64,000 bases of DNA from Chakrabartyella piscis (GCA_030067835.1 CP092441.1:248001-312000), one strand, 5' to 3'; counted from the stretch's first letter, positions 23,464 to 35,700 are shown. Notes: a model not told the origin generated them from the letters alone. Made by a program: numbers and translations.

Positions 23464-26373
23464 ATGAAAGGGATGAAAGGGCGTTTTTTGGCAAGTTTAC
23501 TGGCGATTTCTATGATAATGCAGTTGGTGCCAGTGGTTGCATTTGGTGCAGATGAAATGGCTTTGGGTGTGCCAGCGGTGGAAGAAGAAATGGAGATTGT
23601 TGAGTTTCTGGAACCAGAAGTGGTGATGGAGTTAGCAGAAGTAGAAGAAGTAGAAGAGGTAGAAGAAGCAGAAGAAATAGATGCTGAATTGATGGAAGAA
23701 GTTGCAGAGATAGTGTCAGTATGTGATGTTGGTTCTTGTGGGGATAATGCGATATGGGTGTATGATGATACTACATATACTTTGACCATTAGTGGCACTG
23801 GGGATATGGAGGACTATACATTCACATCTGTTCCGTGGTTTAGCTATAGAAGAGATATAAAGAATGTTGTGATTACAGAAGGGGTAACCAGTATATGGAG
23901 TTGTGCGTTTTACGGTTGTAGCAGCCTAGAAAGCATCACCATTCCAGAAGGCATAACCAGTATAGGGGAGTATGCGTTTTATAATTGTAGTAGCCTAGAA
24001 AATATTACTATCCCAGAAGGCATAACGAGTATAGAGGATTCTGCGTTTTATAATTGTAGTAACCTAATAAATATTACCATTCCAGCAGGGGTAACCAGTA
24101 TAGGGAATTATGCGTTTGGGTGGTGTAGCAGTTTAGAAAGTATTGTGATTCCAGCAGGGGTAACCAGTATAGGGAATTATGCGTTTCTTAATTGTAGCAG
24201 TCTAGAAAGTATCGCTATTCCAGAGGGAGTAACAAGTATAGGAAAGGATGCGTTTTCTGATTGTAGTAGCCTAAAAAGCATTATTATCCCAGCGGGAGTA
24301 ACGACTATAGAGAGTAATTCGTTTTCATTTTGTAGCAACTTAGAAAGTATTGCTATTCCAGCAAGAGTAACAAGCATAGGGAATTATGCGTTTTATAAAT
24401 GTAGTAGCCTCATAGGCATCACCTTGCCGGAAGGGGTAACAAGTATAGGGAGTTCTACATTTTATGAATGTAGCAACCTAGAAAGTATCGCAATTCCAGA
24501 GGGAGTAACGAGTATAGAGGGTGGAACATTTTGTGGATGTAGTAGCCTAGAAAGTATCATTATTCCGAAAGAAGTGATAAGCATAGGAAAACAAACGTTT
24601 GATGAATGTAGCAGCCTAACAGATGTCTATTACGCAGGCAGTGAGTCAGATTGGAATGCCATTTCAATTGATACGTACAATACATACTTAACCGATGCCA
24701 CCATTCACTACAATTGGGGTGACAATAGCATAGGTTATGACTTTGTATTGCAATCAGACAACAATAGCTTTGTACATAGCAGTAATAGCAGTGGCTATGG
24801 TTTCTATGGCGTTACAGACTATACCATATCAGATGCAGCATACAACAATTTGACAAAAGGATTGAGTAGTGCAAAAATTGCAACCATTACAAGTGCTATG
24901 AACAGCAGTTGGGGTGGAAGTTGCTATGGAATTGCTGCAACAATGGGACTTGTGGCAGATGGTTCCCTTACGTTGAGTGATATTTCATCGTCTGGTACAA
25001 GTTCCTATTTTGAATTACCACTTCCTTGGAAGAATACGCAGTTGTTGGATAGCATCAACTACTACCAATTGTCACAATATATTATAGGCTCTACTGAATA
25101 TGCAAGTATAAGTTCTTGTAGTGTTGTATTGAAGGCTTTGGTTGCATCGCTTGGTGATGGTGAAGTATCTATATTCTGTTATGGATACTATAGTAGCAGT
25201 GGTAGTGCAGTTGGACATGCTATTTTGGCAACGGATGTAACTGTGAATACAAATGGAAGTTATACAGTTACATTGTATGATATGAATTCTGTAGGATCCA
25301 CAACAAGTGGCAAATTTACCACAATGACAGTATCCTCTGATTATAAAACTTTTTCTTTCTATTCCCCAAGTGGCTCTTTGATGAACAATGATTCTTGTCG
25401 TTGGTTGAAGCGTGTGGATTTGGATGAATTTGATTCTGTACAAGAACCATATGATGCACAACTATCCAGTGCAGAACAAACATTGATTTTAAGTGGTACA
25501 GAATTCAGTGTTTCCAATGAAGATGGCGAAACCATATCTATTGATGAAAATGGTGTTTTGACCATTGATATGGAAGATGCAACAGTGACCAATATCATTG
25601 CTTATGAAACCGCAGATGGCGATTCTTCTGCCAGTCAAATATTGATTTCAGTTCCCATCTGCGAGAGTTATGAAATTGCTTCAGAGGGTGCATATTTTGA
25701 AATGCAATTGGTTGGTATAGATGAATTTTTTGCAATTGAAGGCGAAGATATCGCAACTGTTATCATGGATTTTGATGATGGTATTGCAGTTTCTGGAAAA
25801 GAAGAAAAATATACCTTTACAGCGAGTATTTTGGCAAGTGGTTCTGAAGAAGAAGTGAATCTGGTTTCCATCAGTGCCACAGCAACAGCAGACACAGTGA
25901 TTTCTGAAAAAGCAAACACCATTACAGCAGAATCTGAAGAAAAACTTACAAATCCGTCTATGGTTTCCATGACTGGTGTAACCAAAATAGAATTGTTGGA
26001 TCAAGAAGATGAGGATGACACAGTTATTTCTGTCAACCCAGATGCAGATGAGTCTGGTGAAGTTGTAGAAGGTGATATCATCAATCTATTCAATGTTGCT
26101 ATTTCTGGCAATGAAGTGACCTTTAAAGTGGAAATAGTAGGAGCTGTAAATGTAGCAGACCTAAAAGTAGCAATTGCTCTTTACAACACCGAGGGTCAAA
26201 TGATATACCTCAATATAGAAAGTATCACAGAAGGACAAAACACCATTTCTATAGATTCCATGAGTTACGAGGCAGCAAAACTCTTTACCATGGATGCAAA
26301 CAACAAACCAATTTTAACAGCAATTGACTTAACAGCAATTGACTTAACAGCAATTGACTTAACAGCTGAATAA
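23464..26373 (+). CDS. BspA-like leucine-rich-repeat surface protein with a papain-like domain
   Basis: The 969-residue secreted protein starts at ATG 23464 with a signal peptide ending '...VPVVAFGA'. An acidic Glu/Val stretch follows, then eleven LRR_5 repeats of exactly 23 residues ('ITIPEGITSIGEYAFYNCSS' type, bases 23866-24624). Next is a domain with 'SSWGGSCYGIAA', 'VGHAILATDV' and 'LYDMNS', the Cys-His-Asn/Asp order of papain-like or C39-like peptidases. The C-terminal third is beta-rich and unassigned. No sortase motif or SLH domain is seen, so anchoring is unclear. BspA-like LRRs commonly bind host or bacterial surface proteins. The gene ends in three copies of a 15-base repeat. Confidence 0.82.
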   Translation: MKGMKGRFLASLLAISMIMQLVPVVAFGADEMALGVPAVEEEMEIVEFLEPEVVMELAEVEEVEEVEEAEEIDAELMEEVAEIVSVCDVGSCGDNAIWVYDDTTYTLTISGTGDMEDYTFTSVPWFSYRRDIKNVVITEGVTSIWSCAFYGCSSLESITIPEGITSIGEYAFYNCSSLENITIPEGITSIEDSAFYNCSNLINITIPAGVTSIGNYAFGWCSSLESIVIPAGVTSIGNYAFLNCSSLESIAIPEGVTSIGKDAFSDCSSLKSIIIPAGVTTIESNSFSFCSNLESIAIPARVTSIGNYAFYKCSSLIGITLPEGVTSIGSSTFYECSNLESIAIPEGVTSIEGGTFCGCSSLESIIIPKEVISIGKQTFDECSSLTDVYYAGSESDWNAISIDTYNTYLTDATIHYNWGDNSIGYDFVLQSDNNSFVHSSNSSGYGFYGVTDYTISDAAYNNLTKGLSSAKIATITSAMNSSWGGSCYGIAATMGLVADGSLTLSDISSSGTSSYFELPLPWKNTQLLDSINYYQLSQYIIGSTEYASISSCSVVLKALVASLGDGEVSIFCYGYYSSSGSAVGHAILATDVTVNTNGSYTVTLYDMNSVGSTTSGKFTTMTVSSDYKTFSFYSPSGSLMNNDSCRWLKRVDLDEFDSVQEPYDAQLSSAEQTLILSGTEFSVSNEDGETISIDENGVLTIDMEDATVTNIIAYETADGDSSASQILISVPICESYEIASEGAYFEMQLVGIDEFFAIEGEDIATVIMDFDDGIAVSGKEEKYTFTASILASGSEEEVNLVSISATATADTVISEKANTITAESEEKLTNPSMVSMTGVTKIELLDQEDEDDTVISVNPDADESGEVVEGDIINLFNVAISGNEVTFKVEIVGAVNVADLKVAIALYNTEGQMIYLNIESITEGQNTISIDSMSYEAAKLFTMDANNKPILTAIDLTAIDLTAIDLTAE
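26317..26361 (+). repeat. Three tandem 15-base repeats at the 3' end of the LRR gene
   Basis: The unit ACAGCAATTGACTTA (TAIDL) occurs three times in perfect copies just before the stop. The length is a multiple of three, so copy-number change would keep the frame. Confidence 0.85.
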
Positions 26374-26800
26374 TCAATTGGATTTGTATTCAAAAATGAT
26401 ATAAACAGAAACCCTTATGATAGACGTTACAAGCCTATAGGGCATACAACAGTAGCGTAGCATAAGGGTTTTTGTATGAATTTACATAAATTACCAGATA
26501 AATATGCTTTTTTTATGCAGTCAGATGGATAAATATATAAAATAATGTATTTACAACAAATAAATTATACAATACGCATAAATTTAACGTATGATATGAT
26601 GGACTTTTGTGCAATACTATGTTATATTAAAGTTAGAATGTCGAATTTATACCTATAAATAAGGCAACACCACACAACCACTATCACAATTTTGCAATCA
26701 GGGTTATGCGGTATTACCTTAAATAATTTGGCGTAAACCAGTTGTTGTGAAAGGAAGATGGCGTAAAATGTAATGTAAACAGTAGAAGGGTAGGGATGTT
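26374..26800. other. Intergenic region between two surface-protein genes
   Basis: 427 bases without a gene. It holds the LRR gene terminator (26409-26475) and an imperfect long hairpin, AAGGCAACACC at 26659-26669 with GGTATTACCTT at 26711-26721, that pairs better on the minus strand. The rest is AT-rich and presumably contains the promoter of the next gene. Confidence 0.45.
26409..26475 (+). terminator. Terminator after the LRR gene
   Basis: Perfect 11-bp outer stem AAACCCTTATG / CATAAGGGTTT around a long structured loop, then TTTTG. Confidence 0.65.
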
Positions 26801-29800
26801 ATGAAGCGGTGTTTTTGTTTATTGATGACGTTGGCAATGTTGTTTTCCTATGGAGGGGTTACAGCATTTGCCTAAGATGATTTCATGGAAGCGGCAAAGG
26901 AAACGGTAGAAGAAGTTGTAGACATGGTACAAGAATTGATACCAGATGATACTGCAACAGAAATTACAGATGAAGCATTGGATGCAGATGGAGCATTGGA
27001 TGAAGATGAATCATTGGATGAAGATGAAGCATTGGATGCAGATGGAGCATTGGATGCAGATGAAGCACTGGATGAAGATGGAACATTGGATGAAGATGAA
27101 GCATTGGATGCAGATGAATCATTGGACGAAGATGAAGCATTGGATGAAAATGCAGAACAAGCATTGGATGAAGATTCCCAAGATGGATTAGAAGGAACCA
27201 CTTCCGATGATGAAATTGCAACAGAAGAAGGTGTAGAACCAGCGATAGAGGATGAGCTGACAGAACCTGTGGCAGAAATCTTGGCAACAGTCAATAGCGA
27301 TGGATATACAGAATTGACCACAAGCAATCTTTCCAATTCATTGTCTGGTAGTTATTATTTAGGTGAAGACATTACATTGGATAGCACATGGACAATTGCT
27401 ACTGGAAAAACAGTGACTTTGGACTTGAATGGGCATGATGTTTCCACAAATGGTTCTTCTACTGTTTTTATAGTGGATGGTACTTTGAATTTGGAAGATA
27501 GTTCTTCTGGTGAAAGATACTATAACCTAAATGGACTCACTGCAAGCACAACAGATTCTGTAAAAGTCACGGGTGGTATCATCACAGGTGGTACAAGTGG
27601 TTATAGTAACTTTGGCGGTGGCGGTATTTACATTGGTTCCTCTGGTACACTGAATATGTCTGGTGGTAATGTTGTAGGAAATGAAATCTCCAGAGAAGAC
27701 ATCTTTGGCGGTGGTATTTACAATGCGGGTACCTTCAATTTATCAGGTGGTGTCATTGCAGCCAACAAATCCACAGCAGAAAAAGGTGGCGGTGTGTACA
27801 ACATTGGTGAATTCAACATGACTGGTGGTGAAATCGCATACAATAGCACCACAAAATATGGTGGTGGTGTATACAATACAAAACCATTCTATATGTCAGC
27901 AGGTTCCATCCACAACAACTATGCTTCCCTTGGTGGTGGCGCAATGTCCAACATTGGATTGGTGGAAATGAGCGGTACTGCAAATATTTCCTATAACACA
28001 GGTGGTAACACTTGTGGTGGTATCTTCATTGCAGAAAATGGTACAGTGGAAATGTCTGGCAATAGTACAGTTTCCAATAATCATGCAGGTGGCAATGGAA
28101 ATGGTGGTATTGGAATTCGATATTCTTCCAGTACTTTAACTATGAGTGAAAATGCAACCATAAAAAACAACACCACAACGGGTAGCATTGCAGGTGGTGT
28201 GTATCTGGTCAACAATGGTACATTTAACATTTCTGGCAATGCAGAAGTTTTAAACAACTATAGTGGAGCAGCAAAGGTGCAACAACAGGTACCACTTCCA
28301 ATATTTATTTGGCAAAAGATAATACCATTACAGTTGTAGGGGAATACACTGGCGAAAGTGGTATCACTTACGCAGAAGGTACTGGTCATGTTGGAACAGG
28401 CAATACCGATTGGTACAAGGTTTGGGATGCAGAAAAGCTTCACTTCACAAGCGATAACATAAACTATTATCTTGTGAAAGATGGCGATACAGAAACAGAT
28501 TTGCATTTGATGGAAGCCATTGTCAAATTAGGAGAACCACAAGAAGAAACCTATACCACTGCTGGTATTGATTTGACAGATATCATCAAAGCTATGTTTG
28601 ATATTGAAACAGTGAATATGGATGATTTCAATGTGGTAGCAGATACCGGTGTTGGTGCATTGGGTGAAGATGATAAGCTATATGTAGAAACCATAGGAGA
28701 TTTCACCATTTCCTATAAAGACTTACAAAGAGATGCTGAAACAGAACGACCATATATCGAAGAAGCCACATTGACCATCAATCCAAAGGAAATCACCATT
28801 TCCGATATCACCTGTATTGAACGTGGTCCTGACAATGGTAGTTTATGGGTGGATTTGAATGATGGTTCTGGTACCCTGACTGGTGTAGAAGGTGATGATA
28901 GTGTCAGCATTTACTTTGATGATGCCTATGGTTTGATTGATACCGATGGTTTTGATTCGGGTAGCAATTTGACCAGCTATTTGGTTTCTGGCAGTGATTA
29001 TGATGGCGAAACAACAGGTGATGGTGTATATACCTTCCTTGTAAATGTGGAAAGTCTGAAGTTGACAGGCACAGATGCAGTCAACTATGTTTTGGGCAAT
29101 GAACCAACTTCCACAGTTACCATCAACATTGCAATTCCATACATTGCTTGGCCAACAGCTGAAGAAGTGGTTTGGGGCAATGATCGCAGTAATGATGATT
29201 TCTATGGTGGTAAAGTCATTGTTTTGTACAATGGTGTTTATACAGATATTTCAAATTATGGCGGCTTTGAATGGGTGGATGCTACTTCCAAAGCTGGCAG
29301 AGATGCTGGCACCTATACAGATACAGTGCATTTTGTGGAAGATACAACAAGAGATGGCTATGATGCAACTGCCACATACCATGCAACACTCCAAAATATG
29401 ACCCAAGAAATCACACAAATCGTAGAACCAGCAGCAGTTACCTTTACCATTGCAAACAATACCATTGCATTAGATAGTGGCGATACACCAAGTGTTTCAG
29501 CGATAGATGCAAATGGAAATCCTGTAACAGCCATCAAACTCTATTATGCAACGGGTGGCGAATGGGATTGGGAGGGCAATGTTCCTGCATTTGACACAGT
29601 TGGAACATACTTGGTGGGTGCAGAATTGACCAGCAACAACTATCGTCATGCAGGTACAGTGGTAACCAGTGCAAAACAAATTGGTGCAGTTGTGGTATAT
29701 GATGGTGAATTGGAAGAAGTGCCAGCTACTTATACGGTTACATTCAGTGTAAATGGCGAAATTGATGAATCATTGACCATAACAGGCGCATTGTCAGGTG

Positions 29801-31662
29801 ATGTTCATGTATTGCCTACTTTGGACACAGAATTGTATTCTGGTTGGTCATACAATGGTATCACTTATGACTTGAATGGTCGTTTCACACAACCAGCAAG
29901 TGATGTGACTTTAACAGCGGTGGCAGCAGCAGACAAATCACAATCTGTTTCGGGTACCATTACAGGTACAGACTTGGATGGTAGCAGTGGTACACTCAGT
30001 GGGATTGCTGTTGGTTTGTGGCAGGGTAGTGATTTGGTGGGTAGTTTGACCACTGGCGATGATGGCGAATATTCCTTTGATGTTGTACCTGGCATGTATA
30101 ATTTGGTTATTACACGTGATATGGGTATTCGATGTGAAATTACAAAATATGTAGATGTGACTTCTAGTGATTACAATATGAATTTCATTTTGCCAGATGT
30201 ATTGCAAAATGCAGTTTTGACCATTGAAAAAGGTTTGCCAGCTATGGCAGTGGAAGGTTTGACACTTTTGGCAGCATCCTTTACCGATGGTGGAACAGAA
30301 GACAGTGAAGTTACATTGGATATCACAGAGGATGATGCAAAATTAGATGGCAGTATTTCAGATGAAGCACAAGATATTGTGGATGCAGCTGTGGTAGATG
30401 GACTGGATTCCAATAATGTGAAGCTCTTCTTCAATATTGATATCACTGCAAAAACAGGAAATGATACTTCCTATTCTGCGGTACATGAATTGGATAATTG
30501 CTTGACCTTCTATGTACCACTCACTGGCATTTACCAAGGACATAAGAATTATTATGTATATCGCAATCATGAAGGCGAAGTACAAGAATTGCTGGAAACA
30601 CCAAATGCAGAAGGCGAATACTTTGAAGTGGTGGACAATGTTTTGGTCATCCATGCGAGATATTTCTCCTTATATGCATTGGGGTATGATGATGTAACAT
30701 CTTCTTCTTCATCTAGCAGCGGTGGCACAAACATCTATCCACCAATTTTGGATGCAGGTGATGGTGGTTCCCTTGGTGGCATTTCCATTTCCAATCCAAC
30801 CAATGGCAATGTGGTGAAATTCTATGTTTCCACAGAAGATGGATACGAATTGGAAAGCCTAGTCATTACCGATGATGATGGAAATGAATATGAAATCACA
30901 AAAATTGGCAATGGTTGGTATTCCTATGTACAACCAGCAACCATAGTGACCATCACAGCAAGATTTGATGATGGCGATTCGGATTCTGATGATGATGCAG
31001 AAGAAGGTTTCCTATCCCTCAACAAAGAAGATCACTTTGCATATATGGTAGGTTATCCAGATGATACATTTGGACCAAATCAAAACATCACCAGAGCAGA
31101 AACAGTGGTTATGTTTGCACGATTGCTCAGTGAATCCATAGATTTGGACAAAACCTACGATACCACCTTCTGGGATGTGAAGGAAACAGACTGGTTTGCA
31201 AACCATGTTGGCTTCATGGAACAATATGGTATCATTTCTGGATATGAAGATGGTTCCTTTGGTGGAAACAAACCAATTACCAGAGCAGAATTTGCAGCAA
31301 TTGCAAGTAGATTTGATGCATTGGTGGAAACAGAAGGCAGTATCTTCAGTGATGTTTTGGAAAGCTCTTGGTCAGCACCATACATCAATTCCGCAGCTGA
31401 AAAAGGTTGGATTTCTGGCTATCCAGATGGTACATTCCAACCACAACAAAGCATCACCAGAGCAGAATCTGTTACACTTGTGAACAATATGCTAGAACGT
31501 GTTTGTGACGAAGCATTTGCCCTAGAACACTTGGAAGAATTGACTACCTTTGTGGACACAGCAGAAACACATTGGGCATATTACCAAGTGATGGAAGCAA
31601 CCAATGGTCATGACTACGAAAAAGATGCAGATGGCAACGAAACATGGACAAATTTGCGTTGA
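26801..31662 (+). pseudogene. SLH-anchored surface protein, broken by a stop codon and a frameshift
   Basis: From ATG 26801 the frame encodes a 24-residue signal peptide ending 'GGVTAFA', and the next codon is TAA (26873-26875). The same frame then continues with acidic repeats of the 'ALDEDEALDADGA' type (about 26979-27180) and a beta-helix-like region of 'GGGIYN..GTFNLSGG' repeats. Near 28270 the frame must slip by -1: the remainder of the beta-helix ('SNIYLAKDNTITVVGEYTGESG') continues in the other frame. After it come Ig-like segments, a CNA-B-like domain around 29950-30180, a Ser/Gly linker and three SLH domains (about 30990-31500, 'GYPDDTFGPNQNITRAE') that would bind cell-wall polymer. 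Two independent lesions suggest a pseudogene. Sequencing error, or a programmed slip at GCAAAGG, is possible for the second. Confidence 0.78.
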
Positions 31663-31688
31663 AACGTATATAATCCATAAATCATAAG

Positions 31689-31724
31689 AAACAGAGGGTA
31701 GAGATACCTTCTGTTTTTTTGTTT
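31689..31724 (+). terminator. Terminator after the SLH protein gene
   Basis: 12-bp stem AAACAGAGGGTA / TACCTTCTGTTT (one G-U), GAGA loop, T-run. Confidence 0.85.
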
Positions 31725-31821
31725 GATATGTGTTGTTGTGGCGATATCTGCGTCTATCATATTGCCATTGCACCATGAATGCGATACAATATAAAAAAGA
31801 CCAAAGAAAGGAATGGGTAGG

Positions 31822-32541
31822 ATGAAGAAACAAAAATCAACCAAAAAGATACTGAATCAAGAAACCTTGGAGCAATTACAGGCAGACAACCCTTTTGTGC
31901 CATTGAACGATATCATATACGAAGAATTGTTCCAACAAATCATACAATTTCGTCTATTGCCCAATGAAAAGATCAACGAAGCCAAGATTGCAAAGGATTT
32001 GGGCATCAGCAGATCACCTGTACATATGGCGGTGTCTCGTTTGATGGAAGAAAAGTTGGTGACAAAGGAAGCGGGCAAAGCACCGACAGTTGCACCTTTT
32101 TATTTGGCAGATTGTTTGCATTTGATGCGTGCCAGAACTTTGTTGGAAAGTGAAGCTGGATTTTTGGCAACTTCCAATATGGATGGAGAGCAATTGGCAC
32201 AATTGCGTGCTTTGGCAACACAAATAGAAGGACTTGCAACGGATGAACATGCAGAAGGTTTTGAATTTTGTGACTATGAGTTCCACAATTTGATTGTGGG
32301 GTGCTGTGGAAACCCATATATATTGGAGATGTATGAAAAAATACAACCAAGATTGTTGTATTTCCGCTTTTATTTGCGGTATCATTTTGGCGATGATTTG
32401 TTGCGACTTTCTGTCAAAGAAGCGGTCAATTCCCATAGAGCCATTTGCAATGCCATTGAATTGGGGTTGCCAACATTGGTGAAGGATGAATTGTCACGTC
32501 ATATTGATGCCAGCAAAGATATGTTTATGAAATGGAGATAG
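31822..32541 (+). CDS. GntR-family regulator with FCD domain
   Basis: The 239-residue protein has an N-terminal winged HTH of the GntR type ('INEAKIAKDLGISRSPVHMAVSRLMEEKLV', about residues 50-80). The C-terminal FCD helical domain carries the metal-ligand pattern 'CDYEFHNLI', 'NSHRAICNAI', 'LSRHIDAS'. FadR/FCD regulators usually repress carboxylate or sugar-acid genes until a metabolite binds. ATG 31822 is preferred over ATG 31813, which touches the AAAGGA ribosome site. It is convergent with the PFOR gene, and its target is not evident. Confidence 0.82.
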   Translation: MKKQKSTKKILNQETLEQLQADNPFVPLNDIIYEELFQQIIQFRLLPNEKINEAKIAKDLGISRSPVHMAVSRLMEEKLVTKEAGKAPTVAPFYLADCLHLMRARTLLESEAGFLATSNMDGEQLAQLRALATQIEGLATDEHAEGFEFCDYEFHNLIVGCCGNPYILEMYEKIQPRLLYFRFYLRYHFGDDLLRLSVKEAVNSHRAICNAIELGLPTLVKDELSRHIDASKDMFMKWR

Positions 32542-32566
32542 GGTGACTGAAGAGCAGTGAAGAAAT

Positions 32567-32591
32567 GTAGGGGCGACCTGTGGTCGCCCGT
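32567..32591 (+). repeat. REP-like palindrome (+)
   Basis: GTAG foot, GGGCGACC-TGT-GGTCGCCC, then G. It lies between the GntR stop and the shared terminator. Confidence 0.75.
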
Positions 32592-32636
32592 CAGGAATTG
32601 CCACAAATTGAAAAGCGTTATATATAGAGGGTGGTT

Positions 32637-32664
32637 GTAGGGGTTGGCGTCCTCGACAACCCGC
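32637..32664 (+). repeat. REP-like palindrome (+)
   Basis: GTAG foot, GGGTTG...CAACCC stem with inner CG/CG pairing, then GC. From two bases before the foot through the CG it is identical over 29 bases to the copy at 39995. Confidence 0.75.
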
Positions 32665-32680
32665 AGTTTCACAAGCAAAC

Positions 32681-32720
32681 AAAAAGTACCCCTGATTTAT
32701 GGTCAGAGGTACTTTTTTTA
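32681..32720. terminator. Bidirectional terminator between the GntR and PFOR genes
   Basis: 15-base arms 32681-32695 and 32703-32717, flanked by A-run and T-run. It pairs slightly better as the PFOR (minus-strand) terminator. Confidence 0.8.
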
Positions 32721-32733
32721 TGATGAATAATGC

Positions 32734-35700
32734 TTATTTTGCTAAATTTTGGTATTTCAGCCATTTTTCATGGCTTTGTTCTGCTGCCATTGCAAGCAAG
32801 TGTTCTGCTTCTTCTGGGAAACTACGTTGCAAAGATGCATAGCGTACTTCACCAAGCAAGAACTCTTTGAGTGGTTTGGTAGGTTCTTTGCTATCCAAAA
32901 CAAATGGATTCTTACCTTCTAGTTTCAATGCTGGGTTATAGTGATACAAGAACCAATAGCCAGCTTCCACAGCCAACTTACTTTCTTGTTGTGCATACGC
33001 CATACCTTTGACGATACCATGGTTGATACAAGGTGCATAAGCAATGATGAGGGATGGACCATTGTGTGCTTCTGCTTCTTTGTATACTTGCAACAATTGC
33101 GCTGGACTTGCTCCAAGTGCCACACTTGCTACATACACATTACCATAATCAATTGCTTGCAGACCCAAGTCTTTTTTACTGGAGCGTTTGCCAGCAGATG
33201 CGAATTGTGCCACAGCGCCAAGTGGTGTTGCTTTGGAGGATTGACCACCTGTATTGGAATACACTTCTGTATCCACAACCAAAATATTTACATCAGCACC
33301 AGTTGCCAAAACATGGTCTAAGCCACCAAATCCAATGTCATAAGCCCAACCATCGCCACCATACATCCACATACTTTTCTTGATGAGGTGGTCTTGGTGA
33401 TTTTTGAGATATTGTACATATGCACCTGTTTCTTCGGTGTTTGCCAATGCTTCCATAACTGCTTCTGAAAGAGCAACTGTATTTTCTTTGTCATCGAAGC
33501 CCAAAGTCCATTGTTCCAAAGCGGTTTTCAGGGTTTCGTCTGTTGTAACGCCAATCAAATCGTGTACACGATCTGCAAGTCGACTGCGTTGTTGTTCCAC
33601 ACCCAAACACATACCCAAACTGAATTCTGCGTTGTTTTCAAACAAAGAGTTGGAAAGAGCTGGACCACGACCTTTGCTATTTTTACAATATGGGTAGCTA
33701 GGCACTGCAAAGCCCCAAGCTTGTGTACAACCAGTTGCGTTTGCAACATACATACGATCGCCATAAAGTTGTGTCAATAGTTTCATATAAGGTGTTTCGC
33801 CACAACCTGCACAAGCACCAGAGAATTCCAAAAGGGGTTGTTCAAATTGGCTACCTTTGACGTTATATTTGCTCATAGGGTTTGCTTTTTCTTTGAGAGT
33901 CAAGCTATAATCCCAGTTTGCTTGTTCTGGCATTTGGCTTTCCAAAGTTTGGAATACCAGTGCATTTTCTTTTGCGATACAAGAACTGATACAGCTACCA
34001 CAACCAGTACAATCCAATGGATCTACTTGCAAACGATAGCGTAAGCCTTCAAATCCTTTGCCTTTGCCTTCATTTGTGATGTAGGATTCTGGTGCATTTG
34101 CAACTTCTTCTCCATCCAAAAGGAATGGTCTAATTGCAGAATGTGGACACACCAAAGCACATTGGTTACATCCAATACAATTGTCAGCAATCCACATAGG
34201 AACTTGTGTTGCAAACCCACGTTTTTCATAACGAGATGTTGCCACAGGCACAGTGCCATCTGCTTGGTCTTTGAAAATGCTAACAGGCAAAGAATCACCC
34301 TTTTGTGCATTGACTGGTTGCAAGATATTGCGAATGTATGCTGGCAAAGAAGGATCTACAGGTTTGATTTCATCCACCAAGTTGCTCCAAGAAGCAGGAA
34401 TTGTCACCTTTGTGGTTGCAGAAACACCTTGATCCACAGCAGCATAATTCATATTGAGCACTGCTTCACCTTTGGCAGAGTAGCTTTTTTTGATGGCTGC
34501 TTTCATGTAATCCACAGCGTCATCAATTGGCAAAATACCAGACAATTTGAAGAATGCAGATTGCAACACACTATTTGCTCTATGTCCAAGACCAATTTCC
34601 CTTGCAATTTTTTCACCATCAATGAGATAGAACTGGATGTTCTTTTGTGCCAAAATACGTTTTACACGATTGGACAAATGGGTTTGTAAATCTGCTTCTG
34701 ACCAAGAGCAATTGAGTAAGAAAGTACCATTTTCTTTCAGTTCGTCTACGATATCGTATTTATCCATATAACTTTGGTTGTGGCAAGCCACAAAATCGGC
34801 TTGTGTCACATAGTAAGTAGAACGAATGGGTTCTTTGCCAAAACGCAAGTGACTCTTTGTCACACCACCAGATTTTTTGGTGTCATATTCAAAGTATGCT
34901 TGCACATATTGGTCGGTGTGATCGCCAATGATTTTGATGCTATTTTTGTTTGCACCAACGGTACCATCTGAGCCAAGACCCCAGAATTTGCAACTGATGG
35001 TAGAAGGATCCGCTGTAATGATATTTTCACCAACAGGCAAACTACGGAAAGTCACATCATCGTCAATACCAACAGTGAAATGATCTTTTTGTGCATTTGC
35101 CATATTGTCATAAACGGCTTTCATTTGTGCTGGTGTGGTATCTTTACTGGACAAACCATATCTACCAGCCAAAATTTTTGGACGTACATCGTGGTTGACC
35201 AAAACAGAACACACATCAGTAAACAATGGGTCACCATAAGCACCAGGTTCTTTGGTACGATCCAAAACAGTTAAAATTTTGCAAGTAGCTGGCAATACAT
35301 TTAAGAAATGTTCCACGCTAAATGGACGGAACAAATGGACTTGGATGAAACCAACCTTTTCACCCATAGCGTTTAGATAGGCAACAGTTTCCCCTAAACA
35401 ATCGCAAACACTACCCATTGCAATGACAACACGTTCTGCATCAGCAGCACCATAATAATTGAACAATTGATAGGATTTGCCTGTCAATTTGTTGATGGAT
35501 TCCATATAATCTGCAACGATTCCAGGAACAGCATCATAGTATACATTTTGAGATTCACGAAGTTGGAAGTAGGTATCTGGATTTGCAACTGTGGAACGCA
35601 TAACGGGATGTTCACTATTGAGGGCATTGCCACGGAACACTTCCAAAGCTTCATAATCAATCAATTCTGCCAAATCATCATAATCCAAAACATCAATTTT

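Noticed and set aside
23866..24624. Regular 69-base repeats as a possible CRISPR or non-coding array
   Set aside because: The period is 23 codons, the frame is open throughout, and the products are classic LRR_5 repeats.
26964..27336. Ser/Asn-rich and Met/His-rich open frames over the acidic repeats (both strands)
   Set aside because: They are mirror frames of the GAT/GAA-rich repeat that encodes the Asp/Glu stretch of the SLH protein; no ribosome sites.
28262..28285. Programmed -1 frameshift in the SLH gene
   Set aside because: GCAAAGG is a poor slippery site, no downstream pseudoknot was evident, and the gene already has an early stop codon, so decay or sequence error is simpler.
34141..34689. 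182-codon plus-strand frame inside the PFOR gene
   Set aside because: Antisense shadow of the ferredoxin-domain region of a full-length PFOR.
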